Source: Phycisphaerae bacterium (lineage in GTDB: Bacteria; Planctomycetota; Phycisphaerae; UBA1845). Taken from it: a stretch of DNA of 19,820 nucleotides. Made by a program: the position numbers and the translations under genes. Below the pieces are notes generated by a model that saw nothing but the letters and a program-made list of their open reading frames with translations, ran no database searches and was not told the DNA's origin. The DNA lies in the NCBI GenBank assembly GCA_029260155.1, contig JAJDDU010000341.1, forward strand, positions 1 to 19,820, written 5' to 3'. Shown here one piece after another: positions 14,549-19,820 of the stretch. Each line of letters begins with the position of its first letter. The stretch's first letter is position 1.

Positions 14549-17500
14549 GTGGCATGGCATAGGGAGGAGCAGAATGACGTCACATCGACTCAACTCAGGG
14601 TATCGCCTCCTCTAGCGCTGTTGGTGTTGGTGTTCAACACACAGGCTCGAGCGGACGTCGGGCCGCCGGTGGAGATCAAGATGTCAGTAGGCTCGCGGCA
14701 GGCCGTATCCAACCAGGAATACGCCGGTGCGTTCGAGGTACGCGTCTTCAAAGCTGGCACGCTGGCAGACTTCGAACTCTACGGTGCTGGCTGGAACATG
14801 AAGAGCGTCGACCTGCCCGGTACACCGCTGGCCGCCCGCCCGAGTGTGGTGCGGATAGCCTTCACCGCGATTCCAGCCGACGCCGACCGGCCGATCGGCC
14901 TGTCGCTCACCTGGAACGGCCGCCGGGTCCGGCAGGCGTATGAAATCGGGCCGTCCTACTTCGCGCGTGCCGGCAAGCCGTACCTATCGGCCCGCGTGCC
15001 CGGCACGAACGCGACCGTCGGCGAGGAAATGAGACGCAGACCAACCCCTGTCGGCGAAACAAGCCCATCGGTCTTCGATGGTGCGCGCGATCAATACCAC
15101 TTCGTCGGTCGCATCGTCTATTCCCGCCCGGGACGCGATCTCAGCAACCCGCCGGACGGGGATTTCGATGACCCCGAGGATATACCTCCGACCCTGGTCG
15201 GGGCGGACACGATCGACGTTCGCGTTCTGGACGAGGACGATCTTGACACCGAGGAGATGTGGTCCTGGTACACGGATGAAAACGGCTACTTCGATACTGG
15301 GGCGTTCAGTTGGGATGACGGTGGTGATGTCCCTGATCTGATTCTGTACTACGAAACTGAGGTTACCGGTGTCGTCGACGTTACCGACAACAGTGACGGC
15401 GAATGGACATACACGTTTGTAACGGACGAAATCGAGGACTTCGAAGGTAGCTACCACGATTTCGGGAACCAATCGCCGGCGGACAACAGCCTGCACCCGG
15501 CGCTGCACATTTTCAACAACGTGGTCCGGACGCGCCGGTACATCGAAGAGACGCCGGCCTACCTCATGCCCGAAGTGCAGGTTGAATGGCCCGACAACAG
15601 CGAGGGAGACAACGCGTGGTATGAGTATTGGACGGACGAGATTCACCTGAGCACGTCGCGGCAGTGGCGCAATGACACGATCAGCCACGAGTATGGCCAC
15701 CATTTCATCTATTCGACGTACGATCCTGACCCGCCCGAGGTCGCCTACTGCAACGAAATCTGCGATCCGGACTATCCCGACGTCTGCAGTCACTGCATGT
15801 GGTGTCAGGAGACCGACCATGATGCTTGGAACGAGGGCTTTCCAAACTGGCTGGCGGACATCGTGACGCGCGACCACCCCGACCGCTACACACACGAACC
15901 GAGCGGCGTGCCGTTCGTTCCGCTGTACACGCGATCGCAGGAATCACTCGGAACCTGTGACGGCGTCGCCGCCGACGTCCTGCTGACGGAGGGTTACATC
16001 GGTGCCCTGCTGCGCGACATGGAGGACCAGACACAGGACAACCATGATGACGACGCCATCTTCGACATGATGTGCCTGGGCCCCAACGACATCTTCCATG
16101 TTGTCGTGCAGTACCAACCGATCACCGTTCGGGGTTTCATCGGCGCGTTCCTGGCCGCGCGCCCCGAGCATACGGGCGATTTCTGGCCGACGGCATTCAA
16201 CGTCGGCGGGGCACCGTACGTGTCTGGCTTCCCGGCTGACACGCAACCGCCGGGCGCGGTGCTCGCCTGCAGTTCGCCCACCCACCCTCCCGGTGAGGGC
16301 GGCTCGCGGCCATGCATCACCTTCGAATGGTGGCTGGCACAGGACGACGCCAGCGGGGCGTCGGAATACAGTTTCCTGGTCACGACCGACCCGGCCGGCG
16401 AGGAGCCCGACGAGGTTGCGGAGACAGTCTGGGGAACGGACACCTGCAGCGTCACCGGCGAGGCGCCCGCGTGGGATTTGGGCGAATTCTACTTCTCCAT
16501 CAAGGCCCGCGACAACGCAGGCAACTGGGCGAGCGAGTGGTCGACGTTCGGTCCGTTCGAAGTCATCGACTGCAACGACACCGGCGTGCTCGACATCTGC
16601 GATGTCAGTTGTAATGCTTTTGGTACCGGATCATGTCAATCTCCGCCGGACCGTTGCGTCGGCGAGCCCGGGTGCGGCTCATCCAGCGACTGCCAACCCA
16701 ACTGGATCCCCGACGAATGCGACATTGCCAATGGCACTAGCGAGGACTGCAACCTCGACGGCAGACCCGATGAGTGTGAGAATATGTTCCACTGGGCTGG
16801 CGAAAGCGGATCGTGGCATAGCGGGCTCAACTGGCTCGAGGGCATAGAGCCCGAGGAGTTTCCGAGCGTGTGCATTGATGTGCCCGGCGACCAAACCGTC
16901 TACTACACGGAAGGTGAATCCTACCTCATCAGCCTGGCATGCCGCGAGAATCTACACATCGACGGCGAAACCTCCCCGCCTCCGGACGTCACGATTGTCC
17001 TCCCCTCGTGGGTGGAAGGCGATCTGAGGCTCAGCGGTCAGAACCATGTGTTGCAGGTGAACGAGCGCCTCGACATTGCCGGGCAGTTCAACTGGACCGG
17101 CGATGGCGAACTCACCGGCCCCGGTACCACGTACGCCAACGGCGGCACAAGCACCTCCGGCCTCGTGTACCTGGACGATCATCATCTCATTCTCGATGGC
17201 AACAGCGCGTCGGTCGGAACCGGCCGCATCGAGTTCCCCGGAGCCTCGACGTTCGAAATACGACCGGGGTCGTCCTACGAGCACCAGGGTGGCCACTATT
17301 TTTTGAACGGTGGCTCAAGCGGCGACTACTTCACGAATGCCGGTACGCTGATTAAGTCCGTGAACCCGGGGGACAGCCAGATCCGCGCGTACACGCAGAA
17401 CGATGGCCTGATTCACGTGCAGACTGGCAAGCTAACCTGCTACTATGGTGGGAGCAGCAGCGGCGCTTTCCTGGGCGATCCGGGAACCACGCTCGAGTTC

Positions 17501-18871
17501 CGCGGCGGGCATGCATTTCTGGCCGATTCCAGCGTTGTCGGCGATTCCGTGCGCTTTCCGCATGGCGGCCATACGGTCTATGGAACGTATAACGTCACGA
17601 CCTCAACCACCTGCGACGCTTACGTGGTGAACTTCACCGAAGAAGCCAACATCATCAGCTATGGCCCGACCTTCCACGTCCAGGATGGAACCGTCAACTT
17701 CGATGCCATCATCGGCGGGCCGGTTCATTTCGATACGCTTGACATCCGCCCGACCGATGGCATCGCGAATTTCAACAGCGGCGACCCGGTGGAGATCACG
17801 GACCTCATCATCGGCCGGGGTATGATCCAGAGCGTTGGCGACATCACGATCACCGGGTCGCTCACCTGGAACGCCGGAGGCGACTTTGCGGGACCGGGTA
17901 CCGTACACGCCAATTGTGACGTGCTGGTGAATCCAAACGGCGACCAGAAAACGCTCAGCAGTTGCACCTTCAACAACGCGGCCACGGCCACCTTCCTGGG
18001 CGGGATTAACCGGAGCAGCTCAGTGTTCAACAACCTCGCAACCGGGGTGATGGACATCCGGGCCGATGTCGGCGTCTTCAACAACGCCTTCAGCGATCCA
18101 TTCAACAACGCCGGCACGGTCATCAAGTCCGCCGGCACCGGCAGGGCCACCTTCAGGGCTGTCACCACGAATACGGGAACAATCGACATCCAATCCGGCA
18201 AACTCAGTTTCACCGGATCGTATGGCGGCGGTTTCATCCAGACTGCCGGTCAGACCGTGCTCAACGGCGGCAACCTCGAGATAACCGGGAACGCATCGCT
18301 TCAGTTCAACGGTGGCCTGCTGACCGGTGATGGAACGATCACCGGCAGGGTCCACCACGCGGCCGGCACCGTGGCGCCGGGTCTGCCGGTCGGACACCTC
18401 GCCATCGCAGGAACCTACACGCAGCAGGCCGGGGCCGTGCTCGACATCGAGTTGAGCGGCACGGCGACGGGCGAATTCGACACCATGTCATGCGCCGGCA
18501 ACGTGTCGCTGGACGGCGACCTGGCCGTTACGTTCGTTGTTCCGTTTGAGCCCGTCCAGGGCGACACCTTTGTCGTCCTGGAGTCCACGGATACGCTGGC
18601 CGGGACATTCGACAACGTCAGCGTCACGAACCTGCCGACGCACATGATTCTGGACGTGGATTCATCAGGAGACGCTGTCACTCTAACGGTAATCGGCGGC
18701 GATTGTGACTCCAATGGTGGGCTCGACCTCGATGACTTCTCGTGGTGGGCAGGCTGCATGCAAGGTCCAAACAACGACGCGGGCGCCGGCTGCGATTGTG
18801 CCGACTTGGACAACGACGGCGATGTCGATTTGTTGGACTTTGGCGCGTTCCAAATGTGGTATGGCGAATAG
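14549..18871 (+). CDS. Giant secreted putative zinc metalloprotease with beta-solenoid and dockerin-like end; start region probably frameshifted
   Basis: About 1440 residues. Order of parts: a signal-peptide core (LALLVLVFNTQARA), a beta-rich N-terminal domain, an acidic region (LDEDDLDTEE), then a gluzincin-like site with HEYGH at about residues 380-384 and the likely third zinc ligand Glu429 in WNEGFPNWLAD. A Fn3-like module follows (about nt 16240-16570, ending FYFSIKARDNAGNWASEW), then a PDEC cysteine repeat (IPDECDIANGTSEDCNLDGR), a long beta-solenoid rich in NNAGT-type turns (about 16790-18400), an autotransporter-associated region (TYTQQAGAVLDIEL) and a dockerin-like end (CDSNGGLDLDDF, ADLDNDGDVDLLDF). 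The start is uncertain. The strong AGGGAGGAG serves an ATG at 14574 in another frame that stops after 13 codons; that peptide joined to this frame would make an ideal signal peptide. GTG 14549 is used here only as an in-frame placeholder. Probably an extracellular or surface protease-adhesin. Confidence 0.85.
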   Translation: MAWHREEQNDVTSTQLRVSPPLALLVLVFNTQARADVGPPVEIKMSVGSRQAVSNQEYAGAFEVRVFKAGTLADFELYGAGWNMKSVDLPGTPLAARPSVVRIAFTAIPADADRPIGLSLTWNGRRVRQAYEIGPSYFARAGKPYLSARVPGTNATVGEEMRRRPTPVGETSPSVFDGARDQYHFVGRIVYSRPGRDLSNPPDGDFDDPEDIPPTLVGADTIDVRVLDEDDLDTEEMWSWYTDENGYFDTGAFSWDDGGDVPDLILYYETEVTGVVDVTDNSDGEWTYTFVTDEIEDFEGSYHDFGNQSPADNSLHPALHIFNNVVRTRRYIEETPAYLMPEVQVEWPDNSEGDNAWYEYWTDEIHLSTSRQWRNDTISHEYGHHFIYSTYDPDPPEVAYCNEICDPDYPDVCSHCMWCQETDHDAWNEGFPNWLADIVTRDHPDRYTHEPSGVPFVPLYTRSQESLGTCDGVAADVLLTEGYIGALLRDMEDQTQDNHDDDAIFDMMCLGPNDIFHVVVQYQPITVRGFIGAFLAARPEHTGDFWPTAFNVGGAPYVSGFPADTQPPGAVLACSSPTHPPGEGGSRPCITFEWWLAQDDASGASEYSFLVTTDPAGEEPDEVAETVWGTDTCSVTGEAPAWDLGEFYFSIKARDNAGNWASEWSTFGPFEVIDCNDTGVLDICDVSCNAFGTGSCQSPPDRCVGEPGCGSSSDCQPNWIPDECDIANGTSEDCNLDGRPDECENMFHWAGESGSWHSGLNWLEGIEPEEFPSVCIDVPGDQTVYYTEGESYLISLACRENLHIDGETSPPPDVTIVLPSWVEGDLRLSGQNHVLQVNERLDIAGQFNWTGDGELTGPGTTYANGGTSTSGLVYLDDHHLILDGNSASVGTGRIEFPGASTFEIRPGSSYEHQGGHYFLNGGSSGDYFTNAGTLIKSVNPGDSQIRAYTQNDGLIHVQTGKLTCYYGGSSSGAFLGDPGTTLEFRGGHAFLADSSVVGDSVRFPHGGHTVYGTYNVTTSTTCDAYVVNFTEEANIISYGPTFHVQDGTVNFDAIIGGPVHFDTLDIRPTDGIANFNSGDPVEITDLIIGRGMIQSVGDITITGSLTWNAGGDFAGPGTVHANCDVLVNPNGDQKTLSSCTFNNAATATFLGGINRSSSVFNNLATGVMDIRADVGVFNNAFSDPFNNAGTVIKSAGTGRATFRAVTTNTGTIDIQSGKLSFTGSYGGGFIQTAGQTVLNGGNLEITGNASLQFNGGLLTGDGTITGRVHHAAGTVAPGLPVGHLAIAGTYTQQAGAVLDIELSGTATGEFDTMSCAGNVSLDGDLAVTFVVPFEPVQGDTFVVLESTDTLAGTFDNVSVTNLPTHMILDVDSSGDAVTLTVIGGDCDSNGGLDLDDFSWWAGCMQGPNNDAGAGCDCADLDNDGDVDLLDFGAFQMWYGE

Positions 18872-19085
18872 GCTGGCGATCACAGCGCCATAGAATCGCG
18901 GCGAAGACGAGCTGAATTCCGCAGAGGATGTTGAGCCAGTAGATGATCAGGGCTTGGAGGAGTTCAGATGCAGCGACATTTATCTACCCGTAGCGTATCA
19001 TTATTGGGTCCAGCCCGAATCGGACCGAGGTTTCCGAGTCCGAGTTAGAACGCGGGCTTGATTCTCGTCTTGAGCATGTCCCAGA

Positions 19086-19367
19086 TCATCGTGGACAGTT
19101 TGCAGTGCTATCCACCACGACATTCTGCACTTTCATGCGCGAGTTCTCGCCACTCGGGCTGAATGCGGGCCGGATCGAGAACGAGCTGTCACCGATTGGC
19201 ACCTGCACCGCCGCCGGGGCGATCTGCCGCTCAATACACTCGCTTTTCTGCTCGGTGACATCGCGCGGCGCGCTGGTGCCCCGTGGCATCGCTTGACATC
19301 CCTCATTGGGCGTCACGTCCACAAGGTGCTTGCGTCGAATCAGATCGTGTTCGTCCACCGTCAACAT
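19086..19367 (-). pseudogene. Start of an IS21 IstA-like transposase fused to repeat copy B
   Basis: On the minus strand AGGGAGG precedes an ATG at 19367 that opens MLTVDEHDLIRRKHLVD, very like the N-terminus of IS21-family IstA transposases (MLTVDEYxxIRRxxxVEG...). Instead of the helix-turn-helix and the ~400-residue integrase core that should follow, the frame runs into the ~175-bp repeat and stops after 93 residues. It is best read as a decayed IstA gene interrupted by or recombined with the repeat. The IstA match covers only 17 residues, and a short functional protein of unknown role cannot be excluded because the ribosome binding site is good. Confidence 0.35.
19107..19280. repeat. Diverged ~175-bp direct repeat, copy B
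   Basis: This is the partner of 3345-3520, same orientation, about 15.8 kb apart. It shares GCTATCC...CACGACATT at one end, CTGTCACCGATTG in the middle, and ACATCGCGCGGCGCGC then GGTGC at the other end. In the minus frame of the IstA-like fragment it reads PIGDSSFSIRPAFSPSGENS; copy A reads SIGDSSSSTRPAHSRHGDGS in its corresponding frame, but that frame has a stop and an indel upstream. Copy B lies immediately downstream (minus strand) of an IstA-like start. Confidence 0.75.
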
Positions 19368-19820
19368 TTCCTGCCTCCCTGCATTTGCCACCATTGCCAA
19401 ATACAGGGTAAGCCTTGTCGCGGTGGCTCAAAACTCGATGCGCGGAAACCTATCCAACCGGCTCAATATTCAATGGGTGTTTCCACTAGCTTCCCAAGCT
19501 GGACGTCGGCGGTTCACAGGTGTCCGCGTCCCGCAGACACATCCTCCGCTCTATGTCATGCTCCGCGAATCCGGTTCGGCACGTTAGGCCGCGTTGAACA
19601 GACTACCGTCTTGGCTACCGTTTTGCGCGGCGAATACCGCGTCTGAACGCGAGAAAACGCTGCACAATGCGCCAGTTTGCGAATCGGGCGTCTGATGGTA
19701 AGATGCTGAAAACAAAGGACTTCCAGGCTTTTCGGCGGGCCCGGAACCTCGCCTGTTAACCGCTAGTGTAGTGTTTCATGTTGATGGCATTTTATCCAAG
19801 ACGGCTCGTGCGCGGCGGAC

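Larger units (their letters stand above)
18872..19820. other. Right-end intergenic stretch with repeat copy B and IS relic
   Basis: No intact gene is supported in these 949 bases. A weak hairpin TGGCG/CGCCA (18874-18890) follows the large gene without a T-run. The repeat copy at 19107-19280 and the IstA-like fragment at 19086-19367 lie in the middle. From 19400 to 19820 only short open frames without ribosome binding sites are seen. A minus-strand frame entering from the right edge stops at 19776 (last residues VRRARAVLDKMPST) and could be the end of a gene outside the window, but it is too short to judge. Confidence 0.5.

Noticed and set aside
14984..15895. 303-codon minus-strand open frame
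   Set aside because: It is antisense to the metalloprotease gene, rich in Val/Arg/Asp as expected for a GC-rich shadow, with no family features.
18874..18890. TGGCG/CGCCA hairpin as a terminator
   Set aside because: The stem is only 5 bp and is not followed by a T-run.

Overview
The window is GC-rich, carries mostly long genes with clear Shine-Dalgarno sites, and looks like a chromosomal fragment of a Planctomycetota bacterium, probably Phycisphaerae-like. The indications are several secreted proteins with paired Asp-rich dockerin-like ends of the kind common there, the 'PDEC' cysteine motif, an ECF sigma factor paired with a Ser/Thr kinase carrying TPR repeats, and an OprO/P-type porin. This taxonomic call comes from protein style only.

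Layout. Positions 1-3025 (minus strand) form a phosphate-uptake operon, read right to left: an outer-membrane phosphate-selective porin, a 59-residue putative lipoprotein, the phosphate-binding protein PstS, and the first 74 codons of PstC, which runs off the left edge. A 776-base gap follows, holding one copy of a diverged ~175-bp repeat. Positions 3802-6904 (minus) encode an ECF-type sigma factor followed 10 bases later by a membrane Ser/Thr kinase with about nine kinesin-light-chain-like TPR units. Divergent from these, 7126-12383 (plus) holds three tightly spaced secreted-protein genes: a 1049-residue modular fibre-like protein, a trypsin-fold protease and a small dockerin-like protein. 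The 221-base divergent spacer contains an 8-bp inverted repeat.

Positions 12384-14548 are insertion-sequence territory: an intact single-ORF DDE transposase with strong dyads upstream (a perfect 20-bp palindrome and a hairpin covering the ribosome binding site), then a gene-poor stretch with a 34-bp direct repeat and an IS256-like N-terminal remnant. Positions 14549-18871 encode a very large secreted putative zinc metalloprotease with a Fn3-like module, a PDEC repeat, a long beta-solenoid and a dockerin-like C-terminus. Its best start signal is out of frame with the rest, so its signal peptide looks frameshifted. The last 950 bases hold a second copy of the ~175-bp repeat joined to a short IS21 IstA-like start, and no intact gene.

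Working together: the pst/porin operon is a coherent phosphate route (outer membrane, periplasm, inner membrane). The sigma/kinase pair and the divergent fibre/protease/dockerin operon may be a regulator-output unit building a surface or secreted structure; that link is inference from gene arrangement. No CRISPR array, tRNA or rRNA was seen.
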